From positions 2,489,761 to 2,553,760 of the forward strand of contig QQBE01000002.1 of NCBI GenBank assembly GCA_011316235.1: a stretch of DNA of 64,000 bases, read 5' to 3'. Shown piece by piece: positions 1-11,235 of the stretch. Position numbers and translations under genes: made by a program. This DNA comes from Mycothermus thermophilus. Lineage: Eukaryota > Ascomycota > Sordariomycetes > Sordariales > Chaetomiaceae. The notes beneath the pieces are model-generated. The model saw nothing but the letters and a program-made list of their open reading frames with translations, ran no database searches and was not told the origin of the DNA. How positions within the stretch are numbered: the first letter of the stretch is position 1; each line of letters opens with the position of its first letter.

Positions 1-23
1 CGACCTTTTTCCACCATGCCGGC

Positions 24-1222
24 TTAAGCCAGGAGCTTGGCCCGGCGATCCGAAATGCTGCGCTTCGAGCGGCGAGTCTTGTTGGTGAGGGCCTCAACGA
101 CGCCGTAGTAGGCGGGGTGCTTGCTGAAGTCCTCGAACCACAGGAGGGGAGCACCCTCGCCCTCGAAGAAGTAGGGGACCCAGCTGAAGGGATCATAGAA
201 GTCCCAGATGGTGACACCGACGCAGCCGCAGACCTGGACGCAGGCGCCGACGACGTTCTTGTAGGCCTCGCGCTGCAGGGCAAGGTTCTCCTCGGTGGCC
301 GGGGTCTTGAGTCGGATGTCGAGCTCGGTGAGAGCCACCTCGACGCCGAGCTGGGTGAAGCCGCGGATGGCGGCAATGTGGTCGTCGAGCGTGGGGTGCT
401 GCTCGGCGATGAGGTGGGCCTGCAGGCCGACGCCGTGGATGGGGATCTTGGCGTCCTTGAGGAGCTTGACGATGCGCTTGGCGCCCTCCGTCTTGGCCGA
501 GGGCCACTCGAGGTTGTAGTCGTTGTAGTAGAGCTTGGCCTTAGGGTCGACCTTGGCGGCGGTCTCGAAGGCAAGCTTGATGTACTCCTCGCCGAGAACC
601 TTGTAAAAAACGCTCTCGCGGTAGGTTCCGTCCTCATTCAGCGCCTCGTTGACAACGTCCCAGGCGTAGCACTGGCCCTTGTAGTGGCCGGCGACGGCGG
701 TGATGTGGTCGACGATGACCTTGCGCAGCTCCTCCGGAGTCCACTCGGTCTCCTCGACCCAGGGAGCCAGCTGGCTGTGCCAGACGAGAGCGTGGCAGCG
801 CAGCAGCTTGCCGTGCTGGCGGGCCTTGGAGGCAACGACGTCGCCCTCGGTGAAGTTGAAGACGCCGCGCTCGGGCTCAACAAACAGCCACTGAAGGAGC
901 GTGTCAGTATTGATACTATCCAGAGAAGTGGTGCACCGGGACTGGGACTGCAACTGACCTTCTGGCCGTTGGTGGGCGTGGTCGAGCCGAACTCGGGCGA
1001 ATGCCACATGATCCTGTCATACTCGGGATATTTATCCTCAAGACCGGCGCGCTCCCGCTGGCCGGGCGTGTCGGTGGCGGCACCGAAGTACTTCAGGCCA
1101 GCCTTTTTGGCCAGGACGTCGAGGCCAACATCGCTGTTGTCCTTGCCCTTGCCCTTGCCCTTGCCAGCAGCGAAGCCGAAGGGCAGAGTGGCGAGCAGAA
1201 AGAGCGACGAAGCGAGATGCAT
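24..1222 (-). CDS. GH10 endo-1,4-beta-xylanase, secreted
   Basis: Exons are complement(24..890, 959..1222), 376 aa; the 68-bp intron 891-958 is supported by GT..AG and by frame continuity from NGQK into WLFVEPERG. The start is the ATG at 1222 because it opens a hydrophobic signal peptide (MHLASSLFLLATLPFGFAA). GH10 hallmarks are WHSQLAPWV, the acid/base glutamate in DVVNEAL (E170) and the nucleophile in ALTELDIRL (E277). The enzyme should cleave the xylan backbone outside the cell. No carbohydrate-binding module is present; the C-terminus is a short basic tail (KTRRSKR). Directly after the signal peptide lies a GKGKGKGK tract encoded by hexanucleotide repeats near 1141-1165. GH62 and GH43 enzymes further along the window act on the same class of polymers, but they lie 45 kb away, so joint regulation is only possible. 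Confidence 0.93.
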
Positions 1223-2854
1223 CTTGACGGGCAGATACAAGTCGGCAGTGGGAAGCGTGTGCCTGAGGAGGGAGAGGCAGGACCCAGGCGAGCTGAGGAT
1301 GGAGGGGCGGCGCGAGGTCGCTTTATGTTGGGCGAGACCAAGTAATGTTGACAGACGGACCCTCGCAAACCTCACCATGACGGAGTGGTTGGGTGTCGTC
1401 GATGCGACCTGGCCCCGGCGGGATGCGAGGGCAGGGCGCATCGGGCGGGCCGTGGACCGGGTTGCCGGAGCCAGCCATGAATGGAAGCATGAGGGAGCTC
1501 ATTTCGGCCCCGCTGCCGCTAACGCGCACGCCAAGGGGCAAGGTTCGGGTGGTGGTGTTGTCGTGATCAATTCAACCGGCAGAAGAACAAGGCCAAGCCT
1601 TCGGAGCAGCTTCGAGATGCTCGGAACGGGCGCCGGTTAAACACATTTTCCCGGCCACCGGGCGACTTGGCAGGGGCGCCATTCTCTGGTTGGCAGAGAC
1701 GACCGTCGGGCGGGTTGTTCAGCTTCACCGCGGACAGGACCCGACTGCTGTGTAATGTTCAGCCTGCAGGTTCGCGATGCATAGCGGGAGGACCTGGGAA
1801 GGGAGAGAATAACCGACGGCGCCGGGCCCGATGCGATGTTGCTGGGGCTCTCAGCCGCGCCCAGCGGTTCATAACGAGAGAAGTGAGGATCTACTGCAAG
1901 GACTCTGAGGACTCTTGACAAAATGCGCAGTACTACTTAGTACACGAAGGACGTAAAGATCGGATGAACAAGGGCACAATGTTTGGATCTCATCTCGACG
2001 GCGTGCTTGGCGGCGGGGAATGCGGAGAAGGCGAGCGAAGGCCCGTAGAAGTCATGGAACCTGGAGAAGCGCGATGGCCCATGGTCATCGAGGTTGGAAG
2101 ACGCTCTTGGACATCGGAGCCATGTCCCGATGTGGATAAGCTGCCGTTGCTGAGCCAGGGGAAACAAACATGAGCCAGGGGAACTAGCAAGACTAAAGGT
2201 AGGGTTAGGGTTACATAAGTACTATTGTTAATGCGGTTTTAGCAGGCCACAGTCAAGCCATGATGTCATGCAAGACGTTGACGAAATCAGAGCTCTCGGG
2301 TTGGGCTTCGACGGGGAGACTCCATTGAGCCCAGGCAAATGACATCAATGTGAATTCCCTCTAACCTTTACCGCTGCAAATCGAATTGGACTGGTTACAT
2401 GGGGTTTCCCTAACCCTGATCGTGTTGGAAGACATCGTCAAGCAAAATTGCAAAATTGCAGCTTCCCCTTGCCTCCCCGCATCTGGCTGCCTTTCGGCCC
2501 GCGTCGATCCTGCCCTTTTCCATATGGATGCCCCGCACTCAGTAAGGCCACTCGCCTTACACTGTACAGACGGACACGGAAGGGACAGCTTACAAGGAAA
2601 TGGAGACTCATGGAAAGACCATGACGCAGCTGAAGACAGGTGAAAGTGGTCTGATATGTCCAACCGACAACGATCGATAACAGGAAACCTGGAACCTCCA
2701 CCCTCCAGTCATCAACATCATACATTTGAACCCTCACTCAAGTCTAGCGTGCCTCACGGATTCGACTGATAACCACACTCTCCTCTATTTTTATTTCTAA
2801 AATTCCCCACCGTCCATTCCCGGCCTCCACAACCGGGACACCAACGCCTCCACC
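1223..2854. other. Intergenic stretch, no supported gene
   Basis: This 1.6-kb stretch lies between the divergent GH10 and LanC-like genes and presumably holds both promoters. Open frames here are short and lack family motifs. It contains two small telomere-like segments of opposite orientation: TAGGGTTAGGGTTA at 2200-2213 and CCCTAACCCT at 2408-2417. A short direct repeat of TGAGCCAGGGGAA occurs near 2152-2183. I saw no GGCTAA-type xylanase-activator site close to the GH10 start. Confidence 0.5.
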
Positions 2855-4118
2855 ATGCGTTACCTCCCCCCGGACATCCCTCGTCCTGCCAGCATTGGCG
2901 ACACAGACGCCTATCTCAAGGCTGCCCTCCAGGACATTGTCACCAACTACCCCCCTCGCACTCGATACCCTCATGACAACCTGCACGGTCTGTGGAGCGG
3001 CCCGACCGCTATCGCCCACCTCCTTCTCCACGTAGCATCCCGCCGTCCGGAACTCACCGTGGCCGGCCGCTCCGCCAAGGAATGGGCTGTCCGCTACCTG
3101 GCCGAGGGCTCGCGCGGCCACAACCTACGCCTCGGCTCTCGGGGCTGCGGTCTAGGAGATGAGGCCCTTTCTTACACCGCCGTGCGAGCCTCAGTGACCG
3201 GTGATGTCAAGGAAATCCGTCGTTTGGTCAGCTACATCGAGCAGCTGGGCCTGTTTTCCTGTCCCGACGACCGCAGGGGCAGCACTGGGAGCAGCAGCGG
3301 CCATGACAACTACCCGGATGAGATTCTCTATGGCCGTGCCGGCGCACTGTACCTCCTCCGCTTGGTTCGCGCCCGTCTCAGGCAATCCGGCGGCAACACC
3401 AACATCGTCGACCCCGCGATCGCCGAGTTATCCAACGCCATCCTTTCTCGAGGTCCCCGCTGGCGCTGGCACGATCGCCGCTATCTTGGCGCCGTCCACG
3501 GTGACGCCGGTATCATCACCCAGTTGGTCCTCACCTCCCCCGAGCTAGCTCCTCGCGTGAAGCCCATCCTTGAGCGTCTCCTCGACATGCAGCGCCTTGA
3601 TGGCAATTGGCCTAGCTCGGAGGAATCCGCGCCTAGTGTGACCGCCGGCAGCGAGAGGGAGCTCGTACAGTTTTGTCACGGTGCTCCAGGAATGATACTC
3701 TCGTTTTTGGCCCTGCGCCCCTACTTCCCAGGCCTTCACGACCGCATCGACGCTGCCGTTGCCCGGGGGAGGAACTGCATTGCTGAGCGCGGACTGCTCA
3801 CCAAGGAGCCAAGTTTGTGCCATGGCATCTTCGGAAATGCTTTGTAGGTGCTTTGATTCACAATTTGCTTGAATATTTGAAGAGTTCATCTGACAAAGGC
3901 TTCACAGAGCCCTGGATCGAGAGCGTCGCGAGCAGTTCTTGGCCGTGGCGACGCCCGACAACGTCGCAAGGCTCAAACTGGAACAGGCCGGCGTGTTTGA
4001 GCAAGCCGACTATGGGAGGTCGTATTCGGCCCTGGCCAGTTACACACCTTCTGCTGTATGGGCGTGGCTTGTGTGGAAGGATGAAGAGCCTGCCATGTTT
4101 GCCTACAGTGATGTTTAA
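2855..4118 (+). CDS. LanC-like (LANCL-type) protein
   Basis: Exons are 2855..3843 and 3908..4118, giving 399 aa. The intron 3844-3907 is needed to pass the stop directly after the last CHG motif, and it rejoins as GNAL-ALDRERR. The sequence shows the LanC alpha/alpha-barrel signatures: HDNLHGLWSG, GRAGALYLL, GAVHGDAGI, FCHGAPGM (C274, H275) and LCHGIFGNAL (C322, H323). The Cys and Cys-His positions are the zinc ligands of LanC cyclases. Eukaryotic LANCL proteins are known for glutathione/thiol chemistry, including addition to dehydroamino acids; fungal members are poorly characterised. No RiPP precursor or LanB/LanM dehydratase lies nearby, so a housekeeping LANCL role is more likely than lanthipeptide synthesis. 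The length matches the family. The start has a good context (ACCATGCG). Confidence 0.87.
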
Positions 4119-4301
4119 ACTACCACGGACGTCTGCCCAGCGAAACCGGACGTCACAGCTCGTGACCAAGTCTTAATGTCTTATTCATCTCCAGGTTTTC
4201 TGCCTTACGAAATGTTGCCGGTGCTTCACACCTGATAGACCAAGTCATGTATGTAAACAGATGAACTTCTAGCTGATTAATTCTCTGACAATAAATCCGG
4301 C

Positions 4302-5759
4302 TCAGTGATCCTCCACATCTTCGTCCCGTCCTGGGTACATGATGTCTTGAACAATGATGGCCCGGACATGATGATACAGAACAAACAGGTACGTCGTCAA
4401 CAATGCCACCGACATGACCGTCGAGAACCACAGGATGGCCTCGTTCCGGAACGCCTCCCCCAACGCAATGGTGGCCAGGGTGAAGCCCGTGTTTGGGAAC
4501 ACAGCAGCCCACCAGCCGAGATGGAAGTCCTTGGGAGGATTCTTGGCCACGGCCAGCGCAGCGATGCCAAACCACCAGAAACTCAACGCCCACAGGAACC
4601 CCGCGCCCACCATGCCCATCGTCTTCAGCACCACGGCGTCAGCGAACCCGTCCATATCCGAGTCCAACGTCGCCGGCACCGCCTTGGCCAGGCCCACAAA
4701 CGCCAACGCCGTGAACGACGGCGGCCCGACACACATGAACAAGCCCGTGCGATGCTCTCGGTGCGGCAGGCCCGCTTGCATCAGCCTCCCGACCATGTGC
4801 GCGTACATCATCATCGCCACGGCCGCGCCCAAGCCCTGGCAGGTCAACCCTGCCGCGGCGATAGCAACAGCCTGGGTATCCACTGTTTCACTTGGCACCG
4901 GCGTCCCGACCACCGTCGCCATCGTGCCAGACAACATGACCGGAAACACGGGCAAGATCCACGTCGGCATCATGGTCTCCAACCCGAACCGCCGCCGGTC
5001 GGAAAAGACAAAGGTATACTGCCCGACCGCCAGCGCGGTGGTCACGGCCACGTACGCCCAGAACACCCCGCGCAACACCCTCACCAGCCCCATCTGCTGC
5101 GCAGGATCGACCACGCAGAACCGATACGTCCCCGTCACCACGGTCGCCAGCGCGAGGAAGAAGGTCGGCGCGAACCACCCCTCGCGCGGGTGTCGGATCG
5201 AGGCGAGGAAGGTGCCTTTGTGTAAAGTGAAGCGCGCGATCAGGGCGAAGGTGATGCACAGGAAGAGGAGGCAGTTGAAAGCGTAGATGACGGTGCCGAT
5301 TTGGCGCAGGCCGGGGAAGGTGTGGGGTTGCGCCGCGATGAGGAGGGCGAGGCCGCCCGTCGACATGGAGAGGGTGTACCATGCCCAGGTGAAGTGGGCG
5401 AGGCGGGGACGGAGGGGGAGGGGTGGGCAGGGGGTTGAGGGTTGTTTAGGAGAGGCCGGGTGGTGGTTGTCGTTGTGCGAAGACTTAGGGAAGGACGAGA
5501 GGTTGGTGATGTTCTCGTTCTTCGGGGATTTGGGAGTGTTGAGGCGCAGCGAGGGGATGGTGTGGATGGGCAGGGCCTTTTCGATGTCTTGGACGTGGCG
5601 GTCGAGATCGCTGTCGACGGACTGACGGCAGGATGGGGCCGGTGTGCAGCGGAGCGAGGCCGGGCCCGAGGCGACAACGGTTCGGTCGTCGCCGTCAGCC
5701 ATGTCGCCTCCCGTTTTGTCCCAGACGGGAGGGGAGGAGGGTCGAGATGGAGGTGTCAT
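4302..5759 (-). CDS. TDT-family transporter (Mae1/Ssu1/SLAC1 type)
   Basis: A single exon encodes 485 aa. About 110 N-terminal hydrophilic residues are followed by roughly ten membrane segments, beginning with HFTWAWYTLSMSTGG, a typical opening of the tellurite-resistance/dicarboxylate transporter family. Later conserved pieces include HPREGWFAPT, FWWFGIAAL and WWAAVFPNTGFTLAT. Known fungal members export sulfite (Ssu1) or import malate (Mae1); the sequence alone does not decide between them, though the HFTWAW opening and overall shape look Mae1-like. It is convergent with the LanC-like gene (184 bp apart) and lies 4 kb from the metabolite cluster, to which it probably does not belong. The C-terminal tail is acidic (DEDVEDH). 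Confidence 0.88.
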   Translation of the reverse strand: MTPPSRPSSPPVWDKTGGDMADGDDRTVVASGPASLRCTPAPSCRQSVDSDLDRHVQDIEKALPIHTIPSLRLNTPKSPKNENITNLSSFPKSSHNDNHHPASPKQPSTPCPPLPLRPRLAHFTWAWYTLSMSTGGLALLIAAQPHTFPGLRQIGTVIYAFNCLLFLCITFALIARFTLHKGTFLASIRHPREGWFAPTFFLALATVVTGTYRFCVVDPAQQMGLVRVLRGVFWAYVAVTTALAVGQYTFVFSDRRRFGLETMMPTWILPVFPVMLSGTMATVVGTPVPSETVDTQAVAIAAAGLTCQGLGAAVAMMMYAHMVGRLMQAGLPHREHRTGLFMCVGPPSFTALAFVGLAKAVPATLDSDMDGFADAVVLKTMGMVGAGFLWALSFWWFGIAALAVAKNPPKDFHLGWWAAVFPNTGFTLATIALGEAFRNEAILWFSTVMSVALLTTYLFVLYHHVRAIIVQDIMYPGRDEDVEDH

Positions 5760-8700
5760 GGTGGTTGGTCAAAGAGACAGGGTTCGACCAGAAGGGATGT
5801 GGTTATTATCAGTTGATGATGATGATGAGGTGATAGATAATAGGACAAAATAAACGAGCCCCTGAGGAGATGATCAACCAGGGACCAAAAGACTGATGAG
5901 GCCCACGATAGATAAATGGCACAGCAAAAGAATAGAAGCAAAAAGAGAGACTGCCCAGCAGCAAAGAATGACCACCAGGGCCTGAGAACGAACGAGGTTA
6001 AAGTCCAACTTCCGTCGATGAGAGAGTGAGAAAAGAAGGAAGCAGACCAGCCAACTTCACCATTCCAACACACAACTTCACAGAAAGAAAAACAGCAAGC
6101 TGGGACATTGAGATGCTGCCTGCCTTTATTTCCTCGCCTAGTGGACATCTAGTCCTGCTCCGTTCATCCGTCCATCAACACCCGTCATCCGGGAGGCGAA
6201 ACAAAACCCAACGTACTGGATCCTTCCACGGGCCCAGTCTGAAGGATTACTTCTCATGAGTGGACAATCACGCACAGTATCGAGGGATCAAGCACGGCCA
6301 GAAAATCTTCATTTTCACCCATGGTTGAGCATGTTTCAGCAGATCGAAGGTGGCGGCATCTTCCCACCCTCTCCCGACCTCCCACTCATCATCAAGCGAG
6401 TGGAGACAGTTTACTACAGGGCCCCGATATCAGAAACCAATAATACCATGTAAAGACACGAGAGGAAACTCTACGAAGCGACACGTCACCTCAAAACCAA
6501 GTAGAAACGCCCCCCGAAACCTACCCGACAAGAGCATCCATGACACCTAGCCACCCATCTGACACAGGTGGATGCCAGTGGAGATGGAATGAAGAATAGG
6601 GCTGGAGTAGCGGTGGGTCCCCGATCTCAATTGCCGATCGTCCAGATCGGCGATTAATACGCGGGCCGTTGACGCATAGGGCTGAGGCTGAGACAAGGCG
6701 ATGGGGATGGGCTGACTCGCGAGCAGGGGATGTCGTTGATGAGTGTTGGTTGGTGTGAGGACCTTGCTGCCTACCTATCCCACTTGCTGGGGGAAATTGA
6801 GGGATTCGGATGGGGTGGGATGAATTGTCTCTCGAGGCGTGATAAGGTGGTGGGTGTAGGTAGAAACTTGCTGTGAGGTTCGTGGTACAACGCGATGAGG
6901 TGGGATGGGGGTAAAATGTTTACGTTGTCCTGGTGATTCAGGGGTAATGTTGACGTTGAGCTACCGAGGGGCTGCATCGCAACGCTAACAAACACAACGC
7001 TCGCGGCAAGGTTCACGCGAGCAGTACTCACAGTTATAAGGACGGTATTATTTCAAATGTCGCGGTTAACCTTCGTATTCCTGTCCCCAGCACCACCAAT
7101 CGTCAGTGTCACTGCTACAGAGGTCGTCGTTCAGCAAGCCCATAGTTACCTGACTTTCAGTGTCGGAACTGTTCCCATTGGCTCCATGACACGTCATGTG
7201 ATGGACCGGAGTCTCTTGTCGCCAGCCATGCGGTCAAATGTCTCGCTCAGTCGGAGATCGGGACGTCATTGCGCTGTTCAACATGCTGCGTTGCTAATGT
7301 TGTTCGGCCGTCATCTCAGTGTAGGCCGGCAGAAGGGTTTGAACGCTGAGTTGATTACGGTAGCGGTCTAGCCGTAGCGGCATATACGAGGGGGGTGCGA
7401 GGTGTTTGGGGCGGAAACCGTTCTTGAGGTCACAGGGTGGGAGAGCTTGTCACCGGACGGGTGTCGCCTCGGTCGTCAGAAGTGAGAAGACAAGAGTTGC
7501 CATCATCTTGGAGATTGGTAGATGTTCTGGTATGTTAGATATTTTGGCAGCCCATGTCCCTTGCTGGTTGTCAAAGAGTCGCTTGCTGTGATATGGTGAA
7601 TGATATGGGACAGTGAACACCTGGTTTCCACTTGGCGAATACTTCCTCGTCGATATCGGTGGATGCCATTTGTGGATTCTGCGGTTACTGGCTAAATTGT
7701 CTGAGACTGCGACCTCAACCTGCGCCCGATTGAAGTTGACGTCTATCCACTCGAGGTCCGGTCGGTGGGCCACATCCGATCAATACCTAAGTACCCCTCC
7801 CATGTCTTGGTTGATGGGGTTAACGTTGAACCAATGTTCGTTGGCGAGACTTCTTCTGTTGATGGACTAAGGCGACTGTGGTAGAAAAGGTCTCAGAAAG
7901 CATGTCAATCTCCCGAAAACCGAATGAGGCCGATGTTATCGTCTTCGCCGTTGGCCAGTGACATCCGCCATCGCATCGTTTGCCTCCGCTAGGTCAAGGT
8001 GTTTCCCGAACGCTCATAGCCTCATAGCCCGGCTCAGCTGCTCCCACAACCAGCATCTTTTATCCTTCTCCTATCCGTTTGTCCAACCCTCCACAAATCC
8101 CCTAGCCCCATTGGGATGACCCTACCCTTGCCTACCGACCGCCAGTCCTCCCGTTGTTTTGTAAGCCTTCCATCGCAGAGTCGAAATGCCTCGAAGATTC
8201 ACCGGTCGATGTCGATCGTCGTCGATCGTTATCAATCGTCGTTGCCAATCATCATGCCTATCGTCTCTCCAAGATGTCGTTTCCCTCAATGAGAACAATC
8301 AGCCTCTCGTGTATCGGTCCACACATGCTGGGTTTGAATGCCGGTTGTCGAACGTCAATATCGTGTATTCACAGTCGAGCGGTGACGTCGTTCGTCATGC
8401 ATCGGTATCATGGTATCGGCCGTCGGACGTCGAGTTTCGGTATCCCTCGTCGTCGATCGAACACCATCCCTACTTCATACCCTCGCTCGTCACCATCGCC
8501 TGTCTCCATTACCATCCTCCGCTAGTCGTCATTAGACACTAGGCCGTCCGTCACTACCCCGTGTATCGTTCGATGTCTTGATGAGTGTTGTAGTTCATCG
8601 TTGTCTGTTGTCGTCGTCTGCCGCTGTTGTCATCGACAATAAGTCTGTAGGTATACAGGACTTCGCTGTGTCTTCACTTGGGCCGGGGGCTGGGGAGAGG

Positions 8701-9774
8701 CTAGGAGTTGAGGGGTAATTATAGATGGGCGTAGACCGCCATACGGCCACGACTACCCCTCACATTATGCCGCCGGGCATAATACCAAGCCCGCCTGAAA
8801 CTCGATCTACGTCCACCGCTTGCGTCACGGACCCACGAGCTGTGTATGCAGCTGAGGCGAAGCCACGCGGTTCCAGGAAATTCTACCTCTGTCCACGTAG
8901 TTATGATCTTGTGACCCGCGGGGTAAATAAGAGGAGATATCACCCAACTTCCTGTTGTGGTCCGTTTCCAAGATCCAGGCGACGCAAGCGGTGGTTATAT
9001 CCCGTGGCAGGGCAATATCCCCGAGCCCGGTGTATGCCGGCTGCGGGATGTCCATAACATGGGGATGTGCCGGTGTACATGCTTGTGTATAACTGCACGG
9101 AATACACCCCCTCGCAGCATTGTGCACCCGGATTTACGAGGTCGGCGCTTGGTGACCGGCAGGCACATGAACAGAACGTTCTTTACTGTACTGATTGTCC
9201 AAAATCCGGGACTTGTGGATGAAGCTTGGATATGTTGTCTTGTCAGAACTGGTCCTTGAATTGAATGACATGACATTGCACTAGAATCGACATAAGAGCA
9301 GCTGATCCGATCCGCGATGTCGGAGAATTATGAAAGAGATGGAGGTTGGCACATCTCCCGCCCCTCCTTTACAGCCTCCTCCCTCAATCCCCCACGGACC
9401 CAGACGCCGGGACCATCTGTGAGCCCCATGCGGGACACGCAATCACCGATATATGAGGACCATTATGACGCAATATGCATAATGAGAATCATAGTTAATG
9501 GGAATAAATGAACTGGCACAAGAAGCTTATCCCGAAGTGTAGCATAACCCCTTCTTTCCCGCTCTCCACGAATATCGAAGGCACGCGAGACAATCTCCCC
9601 GGTACTTAGCCGTCTCTGTGACCTGTCTTGCATGTGGAAACCTATCTGAAACCTTTATCATGATGCGCACAAAAGTCATAACGCCTGTGTTGTCCTAGCC
9701 CTTTAACATTGGTATTGTCGCAGTCCGCATGTTCCGTCCAGCAGCCCCTTCCGTCCCAGGATTTGTGTCGTAAT
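5760..9774. other. Gene-poor 4-kb stretch
   Basis: No open frame here carries a recognisable motif, and none can be joined into a convincing spliced gene by eye. The sequence is less G/C-rich than the flanking genes. About 8170-8480 is unusually rich in TCG/CGAT words (for example tcgatcgtcgtcgatcg), which keeps two frames open without looking like protein. The left end should contain the promoter of the TDT transporter and the right end the 3' region of the prenyltransferase. Confidence 0.45.
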
Positions 9775-11235
9775 TTATTTGTATTCCCAGTCACCCGCCT
9801 CAATCTCGTGACCAGCCGCAAGCACGCCCGGAAGATAGGACGACATGTAGGCGCCCTTGCTCTTGGAGTACGAGAAGGAGACGAACGTGGGGGACACACG
9901 GTGCTTGCCGCTGTAATAGTAGTAGCACAGGTTAGCATCACACTTAACAATCTAGGTACTTGGATCAGCGGAAGGGACACATACAAAGCTGCGGCAACGC
10001 AGTTCCTGTACTTGGCCGTCTGGCTCCCCCACTCATGGCCCAGGCGATCCAGCACGCGCTCCATAGCCGCCTCAGATTCCTGGGCGCTGCGCGTGTGCTG
10101 GAACAGCGGGACGTAGCACTTGGTCTCAAGCCCAGGCTTGTTGGGGCAGATCTCGACGTTGTACTGCAGACCCGACAGGGGAGTGCCGGTGAGACGGTCC
10201 GTCTTGTGCCAGGCGTCGTAGGCCTCGGGCTCGGCGATAGGGTCTGGGCCCTCGCCGGGCTTCTCGTTGCGCAGCAGCGGCCACAGGTCGCGCAGCATCT
10301 CGACGCGCTTGAGCGAGGTCTCGTCCGTCAGGCGCCCGCCCAGCGTCATGACGTCGCGCACCACCTCGAACGCGTTGCTGCTAGTGTGCAGGTAGACCTT
10401 GACGCGCGCGTTCTTGTGAACGGTCGGGTCGACACAGTCGATGCCCACGAAGATGAGCATGACGTGGTGCTTGGTGGTGGCGAGGTACCTTGTGGAGTTG
10501 TGTTAGTCTTTTGGATGTACGCGTGCAAGATACGCAAGAAGGGAACGGGACGTACTCAGCCACGGTGTCGAGGCCAGGGGCCAGCTGCTCGCCAAGAGGC
10601 TGCAGCTTGCGCAGAGCGCGGAGGATGAAATCATTCGTGGACGGGAGACCCGAGGCAATAGCCTTGCGCATGCCGATGATGTAGATCTTCATCATAGTCT
10701 TGTCGCCGTCCAGGTCAAACGCCAGCAGAGCGCTGGGCATGAAGGTGGGGAGTTTGCCGCGCATGGCCTCCGTCTCCTCCTTGGTCAGGAAGAACGCATC
10801 CATAGCGGTGTTGATCCACTGCAGGTCGGCGCCGCAGGCGCGGGCGAGGGCGGGAAGAACCTCACGAGCGCGCTTCTCGCCGAACGGGTCATCTGTCTTC
10901 TCGCAGCCATAGGGCTTGACCACCTCGATGCCGTAGCGGACCTTGACCTTGCCAGACGAGGTCAGGTTGAGGCTGGGCTCAAAGGGCGAGTCGACATAGG
11001 TCTGGGTGTAGGTGTTACGGGGCTCGGAGGGCAGGGGGCCGAGGGTCGGAGCCACGTGATCCTCGAGGAACTTGAGGTGGACGGCCATCTCCTCCGGGGT
11101 GTAGGACCCCGAGTGAGCCATCAATGGCCCGAGGATGTCGCTGAGCCATTTGGTCCAGAACTGCTGGGCAGTGAGCGTGGGAGCGACCGACACGGCGTGC
11201 TGAGTCGGGTGCAGGACGGGGGAGGCAGTGGCCAT
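9775..11235 (-). CDS. DMATS-type indole prenyltransferase
   Basis: Exons are complement(9775..9910, 9985..10488, 10556..11235), 439 aa. The introns rejoin as AE-YLATTKHH and AAAF-GKHRVSP, and the end is EAGDWEYK. The length fits the ABBA-fold aromatic prenyltransferases of fungi. Family features are the N-terminal QFWTKW...LGPLM segment, YTQTYVDSPFEPSLNLT, VKVRYGIEVVKPYG, FVGIDCVDP and RVKVYLHT, which include the Arg/Lys and Tyr positions that hold the diphosphate. It should transfer a dimethylallyl group to an indole ring. With an A-T-TE synthetase and a TdiD-like aminotransferase nearby, a TdiB-like role on a bis-indolyl quinone is the best reading. Regiochemistry cannot be read from sequence. 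An in-frame ATG 21 bp upstream (MNPKIAN) is an alternative start; the chosen ATG has the better context (AACATGG). Confidence 0.92.

Noticed and set aside
117..1640. A 507-codon frame opposite the GH10 gene.
   Set aside because: Leu/Val/Asp-rich shadow that runs across the xylanase intron and promoter.
2855..4118. The LanC-like gene as a sign of a lanthipeptide cluster.
   Set aside because: No dehydratase or precursor peptide is visible nearby, and stand-alone LANCL genes are common in eukaryotes.
4302..5759. The TDT transporter as part of the metabolite cluster.
   Set aside because: It is separated by a 4-kb gene-free stretch and its family moves small acids or sulfite, while the cluster has its own PDR exporter.
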